Shown: one piece after another, positions 45,475 through 55,107 of the stretch
Layout: every line of letters begins with the position of its first letter
How positions within the stretch are numbered: the stretch's first letter is position 1
NCBI GenBank assembly: GCA_030539295.1
Contig: JAUNSJ010000003.1
Coordinates: 62,001-126,000 of the forward strand
Source of the DNA: Planctomycetia bacterium
GTDB lineage: Bacteria > Planctomycetota > Planctomycetia > Pirellulales > Thermoguttaceae
Direction of reading: 5' to 3'
Length of the DNA: 64,000 nt
Position numbers and translations under genes: made by a program
Notes under the pieces: generated by a model
What the model saw: the letters and a program-made list of their open reading frames with translations, nothing else
Told to the model about the DNA's origin: nothing
Database searches by the model: none

Positions 45475-47208
45475 TTACTGCCGAAGGAATTTCATAAAGA
45501 ATTCGACGTTGGAGGAGCACTTGCCAAGATTGGTCGAAAGCTGTTCCATCGCTTCGATTGGATTCATGGGGGTTAGGGCGCGGCGGAGCATGGTCGTCGC
45601 GCGGAGGACGTCGGGCGGGAGAAGTTTCTCTTCACGACGCGTTCCCGATTGCGTTATGTCAATTGCGGGCCAGACGCGGCGGTCGGCCAGACGGCGGTCG
45701 AGGACAAGCTCCATATTACCGGTCCCTTTGAATTCCTGGAAAATGAGTTCGTCCATGCGACTGCCGGTATCGACCAGAGCGGTGCCGACGATTGTGAGGG
45801 AGCCGCCTTCTTCGTTCTGCCGCGCGGACGAGAAAATCTTTTTCGGGATGTCCATCGCCTTAATATCGACGCCGCCGGACATGGTTCTACCGGTATTGCC
45901 AACCCATTTATTAAAAGCGCGTGCCAGACGCGTTATGGAGTCGAGGAGCAGAAAGACGTCTTTACCCATTTCGGAAAGGCGCTTACAGCGTTGAATGACG
46001 AATTGAGCGAGTCGGACATGGCTTTCGAGCTCGCAGTCGAGACTGCTGGAGATCACCTCGGCATTGACAGCCCGCTTAAAGTCGGTCACTTCTTCCGGAC
46101 GCTCGTCGATGAGCAGTACGATGACGTGAATATCGGGATAGTTCGTTATGACCGCCTGGCTGATATGCTGAAGAAGGACGGTTTTTCCGGAGCGTGGCGG
46201 TGCCACGATGAGTGCCCGTTGTCCTTTTCCGAGCGGGGTGAGAATATCCATAACGCGAGTGGAGAGCGGTTCCGGACCCGTTTCCAGACGGAGCCAGCTT
46301 TCCGGATTGATCGGGGTCATCTCGTCGAACGGCTTAACGTGAATATAGCTTTCGGGACTCATACCGTCGATATCGTAAATTTCGCGTACACGAGGTCCCT
46401 GCTCTCCGCGGCCCGGCTGAACCAGACTATTGACCAGAACGCCTTCGCGAAGGCCGTATTTCTCGATAAAGCCACCGGGCACAAACGGGTCGGTTATCTG
46501 GCGGACGAAACTCTCTTTGGCATCGCGAAGAAAGCCATAGCCGTTCGGATGCATTTCCAAAACGCCGGAAACCGGATAGAACGATTCCGGATCGCCCGGG
46601 TCGGTCTCGGGCATAATGTAGTCGCTTTTCGGACGCTTCGGAGCCAGCGGACTCGGCTTGCGGTACTTCGGATTCATGTTTCGGCTCCGGTAGTCGTTAT
46701 TCCGATAGTCCGTATTGTTCCGATAGCCACCGTCCGTATTGTTCCGGTAGCCGCCCTCACTATTGTTCCGATATCCGCCGGGGCGATAACCCCCTTCATT
46801 ATTATTGTTCCGGTAGTTGTTCCGATAGCCGCCCTGACGGTAGCCGTCGTTATTATTACGGTAGTTATTACGATAGCCGCCCTGGCGATAGCCACCACCG
46901 TCGTTATTACGATAGCCACCTTGGCGGTATCCGCCCTCGCTATTGTTCCGATAGCCACCGCCGTCGTTGTTACGGTATCCGTCATTATTACGATATCCGC
47001 CGTCGGTATTTCTATAGGAATCGTCGTCGGATCGGTAGTCACTATCGGGGGCTCCACCGGTCGTGGCGTCGTCGCGAGGCGAGTCTTCTTCGTCGCGCCA
47101 GGCAGGCCCGGAGTTGCGGTACGCCTCGTCCCGTTCGGTCTCACCCTCCTGGGAGGCCGGGTCGTTGTTATACTTATTGTAATTACTCCGATTGGAATTG
47201 GTTGTCAT
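45475..47208 (-). CDS. rho: Transcription termination factor Rho with a Tyr/Arg/Asn/Gly-repeat N-terminus
   Basis: 577 residues from ATG 47208, preceded by CGAGGTG. Residues about 1-185 are low-complexity, with many repeats of YRNN, GGYRNN and GGYRQGGYRNN. After that comes the RNA-binding cold-shock-like domain (VSGVLEMHPNGYGFLRD) and the hexameric ATPase: Walker A VAPPRSGKT, Walker B VFLLLDSITRLARAFN, the Q-loop region RTMSGGVDIKAMDIPKKIFSSARQ and the R-loop MNPIEAMEQL. Rho is an RNA-dependent helicase that ends transcription. The disordered N-terminus resembles insertions in Bacteroides and actinobacterial Rho that promote RNA binding or condensate formation. An open frame on the opposite strand is a by-product of the repeats. 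Confidence 0.95.
   Translation of the reverse strand: MTTNSNRSNYNKYNNDPASQEGETERDEAYRNSGPAWRDEEDSPRDDATTGGAPDSDYRSDDDSYRNTDGGYRNNDGYRNNDGGGYRNNSEGGYRQGGYRNNDGGGYRQGGYRNNYRNNNDGYRQGGYRNNYRNNNNEGGYRPGGYRNNSEGGYRNNTDGGYRNNTDYRNNDYRSRNMNPKYRKPSPLAPKRPKSDYIMPETDPGDPESFYPVSGVLEMHPNGYGFLRDAKESFVRQITDPFVPGGFIEKYGLREGVLVNSLVQPGRGEQGPRVREIYDIDGMSPESYIHVKPFDEMTPINPESWLRLETGPEPLSTRVMDILTPLGKGQRALIVAPPRSGKTVLLQHISQAVITNYPDIHVIVLLIDERPEEVTDFKRAVNAEVISSSLDCELESHVRLAQFVIQRCKRLSEMGKDVFLLLDSITRLARAFNKWVGNTGRTMSGGVDIKAMDIPKKIFSSARQNEEGGSLTIVGTALVDTGSRMDELIFQEFKGTGNMELVLDRRLADRRVWPAIDITQSGTRREEKLLPPDVLRATTMLRRALTPMNPIEAMEQLSTNLGKCSSNVEFFMKFLRQ
46675..47010 (-). repeat. Tandem repeat region encoding YRNN/GGYRNN in rho
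   Basis: Imperfect 12-to-30-base direct repeats; on the plus strand they read as TTGTTCCGATAGCCACC variants. Prone to length change by recombination or slippage. Confidence 0.8.
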
Positions 47209-47737
47209 GTGGACTACACCTCGTGTGTCGCTTGCCCCACATACTCGTAAGAGCAGGAGGAACATAAAATCTAATTGTTGAACCGTAAAGAAACAGGAAA
47301 TGTCTACAAAGATAACGTGTTTCCAAAGATAGCGGAAAAAGGTTTCATTCTTGACTCGTGAGCGCTGGTTCCCAAACCGCGGAAAGCGGGAGTCCCACTG
47401 CAAGGAAGAAAATCGCTTGAGCGGTAATTTCCTGTCAACTTATAGGGTATCATAACACCAGCGGGGAATCTGTCAAGGAGTCGCGGGAAATTTTACGGTT
47501 TTTTTAAGAAAATAAGTTCATAAAAATAAAAATGGGTAGTTTAAAGTAAATAAGGCGGTCTTCTCTTGCCGATACATGAGTGATGGTCCGGGCAAAAGTC
47601 CGTTAAACCAGTAAGATTCCGGTTCTTCTCACGCCGCGAGCGGCAGAGTCCCGCCCCAACGGACTGACGCGACTGCCGCCTGGGTAAGGGAACAGGGAGG
47701 GCGGAATCGATACCAGCAGCTTTGTAGTGAGGAAAGT
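47209..47737. other. Divergent intergenic region between rho and the acyltransferase-like gene
   Basis: 528 bases. It contains the rho leader and presumably both promoters. I see AT-rich -10-like patches near 47440-47460 but no clear TTGACA-TATAAT pair, and no supported gene. Confidence 0.4.
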
Positions 47738-48862
47738 ATGTCCGCAATCAAAGTCATCGTTCCGGAGACCCGGCGCGAGAAGAAGGATTTTTTAATGCTG
47801 CCTTGGCAGTTGTACAAGGAGGATCCCTACTGGATTCCGCCCCTTCGCGTGGACCAGGAGGAGAACGTAGGCTATCGCTATAACCCGTTCTATAAAGAGA
47901 ACCGGATCGAGAATTTTCTCGCCCTGCGCGACGGTAAGCCGGTCGGACGCATCTCGGCCATACGGAATCAGGGGCATCTGAACCGGTACAACGACCAGAC
48001 AGGCTTCTTTGGCTTCTTCGAATCGATCGACGAAGAGGAAGTGGCCCATGTCCTCTTCGAAACGGCCGCCGAATGGCTCCGGGGACAGGGATTAAAAGTC
48101 ATGCGAGGACCCATGAATCCCTCCATGAACCACACGCTCGGCCTGCTCGTCGACGGGTTCGACTCCTCGCCCTTCTTTATGATGACCTATAATCCCCGCT
48201 ATTATGAAAAATATTTCGACTCGTTTGGCTTTAAGAAGTCGCAGGATCTCTATTCATTCTGGGGTAAAATCGACATGCTGCCCAAGGTCCAGGCACGATA
48301 TCTTTCAGCGTGTGAGCATATAGTCGAACGATATAACGTAAATGTGCGAACGGTAAGTCGTAAAAATTTTGGCAAAGATGTGGAACAGTTCCTGAACATC
48401 TATAATCAGTCGCTGACGAATACGTGGGGCTTTGTGCCCTTTTCCGATGAAGAACTTCGGCACATGGCAAGCGGACTGAAATGGCTCATCGTTCCGGAAC
48501 TGACGATCGGAGTCGAACTGGAAGGCAAACTGGTCGGCGCGGCGTTCTGTCTGCCCGACTACAATCCGCGAATTCGCGAAATTAACGGTCGCCTCCTGCC
48601 TTTCGGTTGGTATCATTTAATCCGCAAGAAGAGTGAGCTTAAGCGCATTCGTATTATAAGCACGAACGTACTGCCGGAATATCAAATGATGGGTCTGGGC
48701 CTGGTTCTGCTGAACGGACTGGTGCCACAGGCACTAAAATGCGGACTTCAAGAAGCGGAATTTTCCTGGGTTTTGGAGTCGAATCAATATTCGCGCGGTT
48801 CTCTTGAGCGAGGCGGAGCGATACGTAACAAGACGTACCGGATCTACGATAAGGGATTGTAA
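47738..48862 (+). CDS. GNAT-fold acyltransferase-like protein, paralogue 1
   Basis: 374 residues, no signal peptide. The N-terminal half reads ...DFLMLPWQLYKEDPYWIPPLRVDQEE, a feature of planctomycete and actinobacterial GNAT-like proteins annotated N-acetyltransferase. The central GPMNPSMNHTLGLLVDGFDSSPFFMMTYNP and the C-terminal IISTNVLPEYQMMGLGLVLLNGL resemble the GNAT acetyl-CoA loop (V-x-P-x-x-x-x-x-G-x-G/A). The next gene is a clear paralogue, in tandem. Substrate unknown. Confidence 0.7.
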   Translation: MSAIKVIVPETRREKKDFLMLPWQLYKEDPYWIPPLRVDQEENVGYRYNPFYKENRIENFLALRDGKPVGRISAIRNQGHLNRYNDQTGFFGFFESIDEEEVAHVLFETAAEWLRGQGLKVMRGPMNPSMNHTLGLLVDGFDSSPFFMMTYNPRYYEKYFDSFGFKKSQDLYSFWGKIDMLPKVQARYLSACEHIVERYNVNVRTVSRKNFGKDVEQFLNIYNQSLTNTWGFVPFSDEELRHMASGLKWLIVPELTIGVELEGKLVGAAFCLPDYNPRIREINGRLLPFGWYHLIRKKSELKRIRIISTNVLPEYQMMGLGLVLLNGLVPQALKCGLQEAEFSWVLESNQYSRGSLERGGAIRNKTYRIYDKGL

Positions 48863-48907
48863 ATTCTGTCCGTCACTCAAGAAGAAACCTTTCGATAGCC
48901 GATAGCC

Positions 48908-50044
48908 ATGTATGTAGAGCAAGTTACAACAGAGCGTGAGCTGCGAGAATTCATCCGTGTCCCGGTCAAGATCTATCGGGGCAATCCGAACTGGGTGCGG
49001 CCACTGGACTACGACCTGCGTGAGCGCCTGGATGAACGCTGGCACCCGTTTTATGACCACGGCTGGGCCCGCAAATTCCTCGTTCGGGACGGCGGTACGG
49101 CCGTCGGACGCGTTCTCGTTGCCGACGACCCACGCTTCAATGCGGAAAACGGCAGTAATCAGGGTACGTTCGGCTTCTTCGAATCGGTGGACGATCAACA
49201 GGTGGCCAACCTGCTGCTCGATACATGTGCCAATGAACTGTCCAGCCGCGGACGCGATACGCTCTTTGGCCCGGTGGAATACTCCACCAACTATGAATGC
49301 GGACTCCTTATTAAGGGGTACGACGAGCCGCCGAGTCTCCTTATGCCGTATAATCAGCCCTATTATCAGCGACTGTTGGAAACGTGGGGCCTGTGCAAGA
49401 ACAAAGACCTCTTCGCCTGGCAACTCGACGACCCCTCGGTTATTATGGAACGCTGGCCAACGTTGCTCAACCGGTTTGAACAGCGTTATCCCATCTCCAT
49501 ACGCCCTTTCGCACTTGATAACTTCACCGAAGATTTACAAAAATGCATCCAAGTCTATGAGGCCGTGCGTAAAGACTGGTGGTGGGCCTGCGTTTCCATG
49601 ACAAAGAAAGAAATCGAAAACTACGCCCGACTCGTGCGACTGATGACCCCGGCCGACCTTGTACTCCTTGCGGAAGATCAGGGTCAGCCCGTCGGATTCT
49701 GCCTCGCTGCGCCCAATTATAATGAGGCCATTAAGCCCCTTAACGGGTCGCTCTCCTTCTGCGGCGTGCCGTGGCTCGGGCTTCCGCGACTCCTCTGGCG
49801 CACGAAAAAAATACAATCGATTCGACTTATGGTCCTCTGTCTGCTCCCGCAATATCAGCATCGCGGGATCGCCGAACGACTCATTTACCAGGTCGTACGC
49901 AACTGCCTGGAACACCATAGCTACTGCCGCGGTGAACTCGGCTGGACCGATGAAAAAAACGACCGCATCAACCGAATTATTAAACGGGTGGGCGGTCGTT
50001 GTGAGAAAGTATTTCGCGTCTACGAACGAAAATTACAACCGTAA
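48908..50044 (+). CDS. GNAT-fold acyltransferase-like protein, paralogue 2
   Basis: 378 residues. It aligns with the upstream gene: VPVKIYRGNPNWVRPLDYDLRE for the N-terminal block, GPVEYSTNYECGLLIKGYDEPPSLLMPYNQPYY in the middle, and IRLMVLCLLPQYQHRGIAERLIYQVV at the acetyl-CoA loop. The pair arose by tandem duplication but has diverged, so it may use a different acceptor. The 45-base gap between the two genes suggests co-transcription. It ends one base before the convergent TPR-alphaCTD gene. Confidence 0.7.
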   Translation: MYVEQVTTERELREFIRVPVKIYRGNPNWVRPLDYDLRERLDERWHPFYDHGWARKFLVRDGGTAVGRVLVADDPRFNAENGSNQGTFGFFESVDDQQVANLLLDTCANELSSRGRDTLFGPVEYSTNYECGLLIKGYDEPPSLLMPYNQPYYQRLLETWGLCKNKDLFAWQLDDPSVIMERWPTLLNRFEQRYPISIRPFALDNFTEDLQKCIQVYEAVRKDWWWACVSMTKKEIENYARLVRLMTPADLVLLAEDQGQPVGFCLAAPNYNEAIKPLNGSLSFCGVPWLGLPRLLWRTKKIQSIRLMVLCLLPQYQHRGIAERLIYQVVRNCLEHHSYCRGELGWTDEKNDRINRIIKRVGGRCEKVFRVYERKLQP

Positions 50045-50045
50045 C

Positions 50046-51377
50046 TCATTCTCCGCGAAGCTTAATATTAAAGGCAACGAGTTTCTCACGAATCTCCTTA
50101 AGACTCGTAACCCCGAAATTCTTGCACTCAAGCAGCTCGTCGGAGGTGCGACGTACCAGCTCGCCAATGGTCTGGATATTGAGACGATTCATGCACTTGC
50201 GCGCTCGTACCGACAGTTGCAGGTCAGCCACCGGACGTATGAGCACGCTCTGCTCCTCTTCCGAAATGACTTCCACTTCCGGCTGCTCTACGGCCGGCTT
50301 GTCCGTGGCGTATTGGCCCAGTCGCAAGCCCTTGAGCGTGAGCATCTCCTTGATCTCTACCAGACTCGTTTCACCAAAGTTCTTGCTCGTGAGCAGGTCT
50401 TGCTCCGAATGACAGCACAAATCACCCAACGTGTTGATGCCCATCGTCTTAAGGCAATTCCGACTGCGAACAGAAAGCTCGAAATCGGACACGGGCAGAC
50501 TGAGAATCTGTCGGTCGCGCTCGTGCTTGCGGTTAATCTCTTCGTCATAAACCATTTCACTCGAAGCACGCGCATCTTTCAGGAAGAGCATGGCTTTGTA
50601 GTTGTTCGGATAGGAATCGAGGACACGCTGATAGCAGATCATGGCCTGTTCGTACATTTCCATGTCTTCGTAGAGTATGCCAAGGTTAATGAGCGTACCG
50701 ACGTTGGTCGGGAAATGGACAACGGCTCTTTTATACAGGTCGAGCGCTTCGTTATCGTTTCCGCGTCGCTCGTTCTCCAAAGCCAAACTGAACAGGGCAC
50801 CCGGATGATTCCGGTCGGCGGCCAGAGCGCGTTCGAACAGAGCGACCGCTTCTTTCGGGCTCGTTCCCGTAGCCGCGACCGTAGCGCCTCGCTGATACAA
50901 ATATTCCGCCGTCTGCTCAATGGCGCCGGAGAGCCGGTCTAGTTCCGCCAGCGACTGGTCCAGCCGATTCTGGCTCCGATAGACTTCGGCGCGGCCCAAG
51001 GCACATATGTCCGCACTGTAGCCCGCCTTCTGCGCAACGTCGTATGTGGCCAGCGCCTGGTCATACTCCCGCTTGACCGCATAAATCTTCGCCAGATAAA
51101 ATTGCGTCAGGGCACCACCATCGCCTCGCTTGAGCTCCTGATGGGATTCGGTGTAACAACCGAGATAAAACAAGCAGACGCCAAGCTTTACATGCGCGGC
51201 CGGGCTTAAGTCCTCTCCGTTCTTCGCACGAAATTCCGTTACTGTTTCCTTCAGTTCGTCGAACTTCTTGAGGTCCCGACTGATCTCGCTTACCATTTGC
51301 TCAATCTCTCGCGGGCCAAAAGAATTCCCGTACAAAACCATTTGCTTTAAATCGAATTCCGGATTAGCGACTACCAT
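50046..51377 (-). CDS. TPR protein with two RNA polymerase alpha-CTD-like domains
   Basis: 443 residues. Residues about 75-280 form tetratricopeptide helices (LTQFYLAKIYAVKREYDQALATYDVAQKAG; GTLINLGILYEDMEMYEQAMICYQRVLDSYPNN). The C-terminal part holds two copies of the alpha-subunit C-terminal domain: VSDFELSVRSRNCLKTMGINTLGDL...GETSLVEIKEML, and VADLQLSVRARKCMNRLNIQTIGEL...GVTSLKEIREKL. The alphaCTD normally binds UP elements and activators. A soluble protein with two such domains on a TPR scaffold could bind DNA or RNA polymerase. It is conserved in planctomycetes; function unknown. The gene is convergent with the acyltransferase pair. Confidence 0.85.
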   Translation of the reverse strand: MVVANPEFDLKQMVLYGNSFGPREIEQMVSEISRDLKKFDELKETVTEFRAKNGEDLSPAAHVKLGVCLFYLGCYTESHQELKRGDGGALTQFYLAKIYAVKREYDQALATYDVAQKAGYSADICALGRAEVYRSQNRLDQSLAELDRLSGAIEQTAEYLYQRGATVAATGTSPKEAVALFERALAADRNHPGALFSLALENERRGNDNEALDLYKRAVVHFPTNVGTLINLGILYEDMEMYEQAMICYQRVLDSYPNNYKAMLFLKDARASSEMVYDEEINRKHERDRQILSLPVSDFELSVRSRNCLKTMGINTLGDLCCHSEQDLLTSKNFGETSLVEIKEMLTLKGLRLGQYATDKPAVEQPEVEVISEEEQSVLIRPVADLQLSVRARKCMNRLNIQTIGELVRRTSDELLECKNFGVTSLKEIREKLVAFNIKLRGE

Positions 51378-51659
51378 AAAGGCACTCTCCTTCAGTCAAG
51401 GCACTGTCAAAATCTCTTCCCTTACCCCGCATTGCGGCTCGCATGGCGAACAGACCCCATGAGCGGGAAAACAGGGGGAGCGATAAATATACGCGATACA
51501 ATCTTACCAAAAGCGAAAAAAAAATCAAGGACTCCCCCACTAAACTTGCCTTTTTTTTCGTTTTTTACGGATCACACGTAAAATTTCCCCCCGGCCACGC
51601 ACGCTGACCCGACCTGCGAGCAGTCGGGAACGAAAAACCGGGTAAGAAGTTCCGGGGCC
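51378..51659. other. Intergenic region between TPR-alphaCTD gene and cutA
   Basis: It contains A- and T-rich runs (around 51519 and 51550) that may be part of the TPR gene promoter. No gene or strong structure seen. Confidence 0.4.
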
Positions 51660-51687
51660 TTGCTTTTCGGCTTGGGTGTGGTAAAAT
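51660..51687 (+). promoter_or_regulatory. Putative promoter of the cutA-uvrB operon
   Basis: TTGCTT (51660-51665), 16-base spacer, TAAAAT (51682-51687), 40 bases before the cutA start. Confidence 0.5.
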
Positions 51688-51727
51688 ACTCGTTTCAGCA
51701 CAAGAATTTTACTTGAAAGGAGCTTGC

Positions 51728-52081
51728 ATGAGTGACTTCGTACAGATTCAGGTGACATTTCCAAGCGACAGTCGGGCCCGTGAACTGGCCGAGCTGCTGG
51801 TCGAACAGCGGCTGGTCGCCTGTGCCCAGATTCTTGGCCCAATTACGAGTTTCTATAACTGGAACGGACATCAGGAGGAAGAGCAAGAGACTCTCCTGCT
51901 GGCCAAGACGAGCAAGGGGAACTTTAAGGAGGTGAGCGAATTCATCTCCGTGCGTCATCCGTACGAGTGCCCACAGATTATTGCCTTGCCGCTGGTCTGT
52001 GCGACAGGCGGCTATGAGCAGTGGCTGAAAGAATCCGTGCGAAGCTGCCAGAACGGTCAGGAATCCGAGTCGAAGGGATAA
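51728..52081 (+). CDS. cutA: CutA family divalent-cation tolerance protein
   Basis: 117 residues from ATG 51728 (GAAAGGAGC upstream). Family motifs in order: VQIQVTFPSDSRARELAELLVEQRLVACAQILGPITSFYNWNG, EEQETLLLAKTSKGNF, VRHPYECPQIIALPLV. CutA1 forms trimers with a ferredoxin-like fold related to PII and is loosely linked to copper tolerance. Its stop is one base from the start of the HTH-EIIA gene, so the two are probably one operon with uvrB. Confidence 0.93.
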   Translation: MSDFVQIQVTFPSDSRARELAELLVEQRLVACAQILGPITSFYNWNGHQEEEQETLLLAKTSKGNFKEVSEFISVRHPYECPQIIALPLVCATGGYEQWLKESVRSCQNGQESESKG

Positions 52082-52082
52082 C

Positions 52083-52802
52083 ATGCAAGAGGAATACACA
52101 CTGGCGGAATTAGGACATCTGCTCAAGCGAGCGGAGCGTATCATCCAGAAAGACGCAGAGTCCGGACTCATCTCTGGTCGCAAAGTGCACGGGCAGTGGC
52201 ATTTTTCGCTCAATGCGATTACGGATTATGTGGCGAAAAATATCGTGGGCGGCGGTCCGGAATCGGAACTGGTGGAAATTTTACGCAATACGCCGCGTAT
52301 CAGTACGCCGGAGCATCCGGTTTCCATAGCTGGGTTCTTCTCGGCGGAAACCGTGGCACCCAACCTGCCCGCGAAGACGCCGTCGTCGGTTATCTTCGAA
52401 ATGACGAAATTGGGCTATGCCTGTGGCAAACTGTGGGATCCGAAAAAAATGTCCGATGCCGTCGCCGCGCGCGAGGCCATGCTTTCGACCGCTATGGAAG
52501 GCGGAGTTGCTCTACTGCATCCGCGTCACCCCATGCCGAAAATCATTGACGGAACCTTTCTGTCGCTCGGAATTACCTCACGCGGCATTCCGTTTGGTGG
52601 CGGCTTTAATAACCTGACCGATATCTTCTTTCTGATCTGTAGTGAAGATGATACAATTCACCTGCGCATCCTGGCCAAGCTGGGCCGCATTCTTCGGCAG
52701 AAAGACTTTATCGAAACGTTGCGGACCTTAGCGACGCCCCTGGAAATCATCGACTGGATCGACGAAACGGAACGAGCTGTGTCCGTCGTGGGTCAAGAGT
52801 AG
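52083..52802 (+). CDS. HTH (MerR/excisionase-like) fused to PTS EIIA type-2 domain
   Basis: 239 residues. The N-terminus (about residues 5-50: [39 protein letters not shown]) is an excisionase-type helix-turn-helix with a wing. After a short linker, residues about 85-235 form an EIIA (PtsN/fructose-type) domain: the segment [12 protein letters not shown] carries the phosphorylatable His146 (with Leu instead of Pro before it). [16 protein letters not shown] and the [26 protein letters not shown] helix follow. It looks like a nitrogen- or sugar-linked PTS sensor that binds DNA. No EI, HPr or permease is in the window. Confidence 0.8.
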   Translation: MQEEYTLAELGHLLKRAERIIQKDAESGLISGRKVHGQWHFSLNAITDYVAKNIVGGGPESELVEILRNTPRISTPEHPVSIAGFFSAETVAPNLPAKTPSSVIFEMTKLGYACGKLWDPKKMSDAVAAREAMLSTAMEGGVALLHPRHPMPKIIDGTFLSLGITSRGIPFGGGFNNLTDIFFLICSEDDTIHLRILAKLGRILRQKDFIETLRTLATPLEIIDWIDETERAVSVVGQE

Positions 52803-52812
52803 AGACAGAAAA

Positions 52813-54876
52813 ATGCCGTTTCAACTGCACAAACCGTTCGAACCGTCTGGCGACCAGCCGCAAGCGATCGAGTCGCTTATTCGCGGGATAGAGCGTGGTC
52901 TCCCGGCACAGACCCTGCTGGGCGTGACCGGAAGCGGCAAGACGTTTACCATGGCCAACGTGATCGAGTATTTTCAGCGCCCGACCCTGGTCATGTCACA
53001 TAACAAGACGCTCGCCGCCCAGCTCTACAGCGAGTTCCGCGAATTCTTTCCGGATAATGCCGTCTCGTATTTCGTCAGCTACTATGACTACTATCAGCCG
53101 GAAGCCTATATTCCCCAGCGCGATATATATATAGAGAAAGACGCGTCGATTAATGAGGAGATCGACCGCCTTCGCCTGGCCGCGACCAGTTCGCTGGTCA
53201 GTCGTCGCGATACGATTATTGTGGCCAGTGTGAGCAGCATCTACGGACTCGGCTCCCCGGAAGATTATCGCAATCTGATTCTTGCCCTTCGCGTTGGTAA
53301 CGAATTGGATCGGGATGCCATGCTGGCCCGTCTCGTTGAAATTCAATACGACCGCAACGATATTGCCTTTGAGCGAGGGCAGTTTCGTGTGCGCGGCGAC
53401 TGCGTTGAAGTCCGGCCGAGCTGCGAAGAATATGGAGTGCGAATTGAACTGTGGGGCGACGAAATTGAGAGTCTTTCGATTATCAATCCGCTCACGGGTG
53501 AAACGGTACAAAAGCTGCAAGAATATTTTATCTATCCGGCCAAGCATTTTGTGCTCCCGGAAGAGCGTATGGCCGCTGCGGTCGATCGGATTGAAGCGGA
53601 GCTCGACGAGCGTGTTAAATTTTTTAAAGATCAGGGGAAACTCCTGGAAGCCCAGCGCATTATGGCACGCACACGCTACGATATGGAGCTTATGCAAGAG
53701 ATTGGATATTGCCCCGGAATTGAGAACTACAGTGCGGCGCTGGCCGGACGGGAACCAGGCTCTCCGCCTGATACTCTCTTTTCATTTTTCCCCGATGATT
53801 TCCTCCTCTTTGTGGATGAATCGCACGTAACCGTACCGCAAATCCGCGCTATGTACGCCGGGGACCAGGCACGCAAAAAGAATCTGATTGAGCATGGTTT
53901 TCGCTTGCCCAGCGCTTTGGATAATCGTCCGCTCACCTTTAGCGAATGGGAGAAGAAGGCGCATCAGGTGGTGTACGTCTCCGCGACGCCCGGTGACTAC
54001 GAACTGGAAAAAACCGCCGGCCACATTGTGCAACAGGTGATTCGTCCAACTGGTCTGCTCGACCCGGAAGTGGAAGTCGTTCCGGCCTCGGTTCAGATTC
54101 TCCACCTCCTCGAACAGGTCAAAGAGAGAGCGGCCAGGCAGGAACGTGTGCTGGTTACCGCGCTGACAAAACGCCTGGCAGAGGAAGTAGCCGACTATTT
54201 TTCGAAGCAGGACGTGCGGTGCCGATGGCTGCATAGCGAGCTGGACGCCTTTGAACGGGTCGAACTTCTCCGCGATCTGCGCTCGGGAAATTTCGATGTC
54301 CTCGTTGGTGTTAATCTTTTGCGGGAAGGACTTGACCTGCCTGAAGTCTCCCTGGTCGCCATTCTCGATGCCGATAAAGAAGGCTTTCTCCGAAGTGCCA
54401 CGTCCCTTATTCAAACGATCGGACGAAGTGCACGTAACGTGAACGCCAAGGTCATTCTCTACGCCGATAGAGTCACCGACTCGATGCAAACGGCAATCGA
54501 CGAAACTGAACGACGCCGCGCACTCCAGAAAAAATATAATAAGAAGCATGGCATTACGCCCGAAACCATTCACAAAAATATTGCCCGGGGCATCGAACTG
54601 GAGGCCTCGGCTCACTCCAAAATCACGCAATCAGTGCGTCAGGATGAGCAGACTTACATTACCCGCGAATATATTAGTGAACTGGAAAAGGAAATGCTGG
54701 ACGCCGCCTCGCAACTTCAGTTCGAACGCGCCGCTGTACTCCGCGACCAAATCGAAGAAATGTCCAAATGTATCGGGCAGACCACAAGTGAATTCGACTT
54801 CAACCGCAAAAAATCCCCTAAAGGCCGTCGCTCACGCCGTTCCTCCGGCGGCCGGATCCCCAAGCCGGAGCGTTAG
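52813..54876 (+). CDS. uvrB: Excinuclease ABC subunit UvrB
   Basis: 687 residues. UvrB is the damage-verification helicase that receives DNA from UvrA and recruits UvrC. Motif I is [11 protein letters not shown], the beta-hairpin [21 protein letters not shown] inserts between strands, motif [12 protein letters not shown], motif [11 protein letters not shown], and the C-terminal UVR coiled coil is [26 protein letters not shown], followed by a basic tail. All key residues look intact. It is 10 bases after the HTH-EIIA gene. The uvrA genes are 48 kb away in the window, so repair genes are not clustered. Confidence 0.97.
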   Translation: MPFQLHKPFEPSGDQPQAIESLIRGIERGLPAQTLLGVTGSGKTFTMANVIEYFQRPTLVMSHNKTLAAQLYSEFREFFPDNAVSYFVSYYDYYQPEAYIPQRDIYIEKDASINEEIDRLRLAATSSLVSRRDTIIVASVSSIYGLGSPEDYRNLILALRVGNELDRDAMLARLVEIQYDRNDIAFERGQFRVRGDCVEVRPSCEEYGVRIELWGDEIESLSIINPLTGETVQKLQEYFIYPAKHFVLPEERMAAAVDRIEAELDERVKFFKDQGKLLEAQRIMARTRYDMELMQEIGYCPGIENYSAALAGREPGSPPDTLFSFFPDDFLLFVDESHVTVPQIRAMYAGDQARKKNLIEHGFRLPSALDNRPLTFSEWEKKAHQVVYVSATPGDYELEKTAGHIVQQVIRPTGLLDPEVEVVPASVQILHLLEQVKERAARQERVLVTALTKRLAEEVADYFSKQDVRCRWLHSELDAFERVELLRDLRSGNFDVLVGVNLLREGLDLPEVSLVAILDADKEGFLRSATSLIQTIGRSARNVNAKVILYADRVTDSMQTAIDETERRRALQKKYNKKHGITPETIHKNIARGIELEASAHSKITQSVRQDEQTYITREYISELEKEMLDAASQLQFERAAVLRDQIEEMSKCIGQTTSEFDFNRKKSPKGRRSRRSSGGRIPKPER

Positions 54877-55107
54877 TTTCTTAACTTTATCTATTATTCC
54901 TACCCTAACACAACGCCCGTCAAGAGAGGCGGGCCTTACAGCATCGTCTGTAGTTCTTTCCTTACCTATTTTCTCTGACTGTTAAATTTACGCTAATCCG
55001 AAGAGTTTTTCTAATAATTTTAATCACTATGGCCGATATAACCGACAACAGGACTGTCGGTCGAGCTATGTCTGTACTGATAACCCCATACGAGTAAGAG
55101 AAAAAAG

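Noticed and set aside
45649..47250. 533-codon open frame on the plus strand opposite rho
   Set aside because: It exists because the repeat codons of rho give few stops in the antisense frame. The translation is Val/Ile/Thr-rich repeat without a fold or RBS; rho on the other strand is certain.
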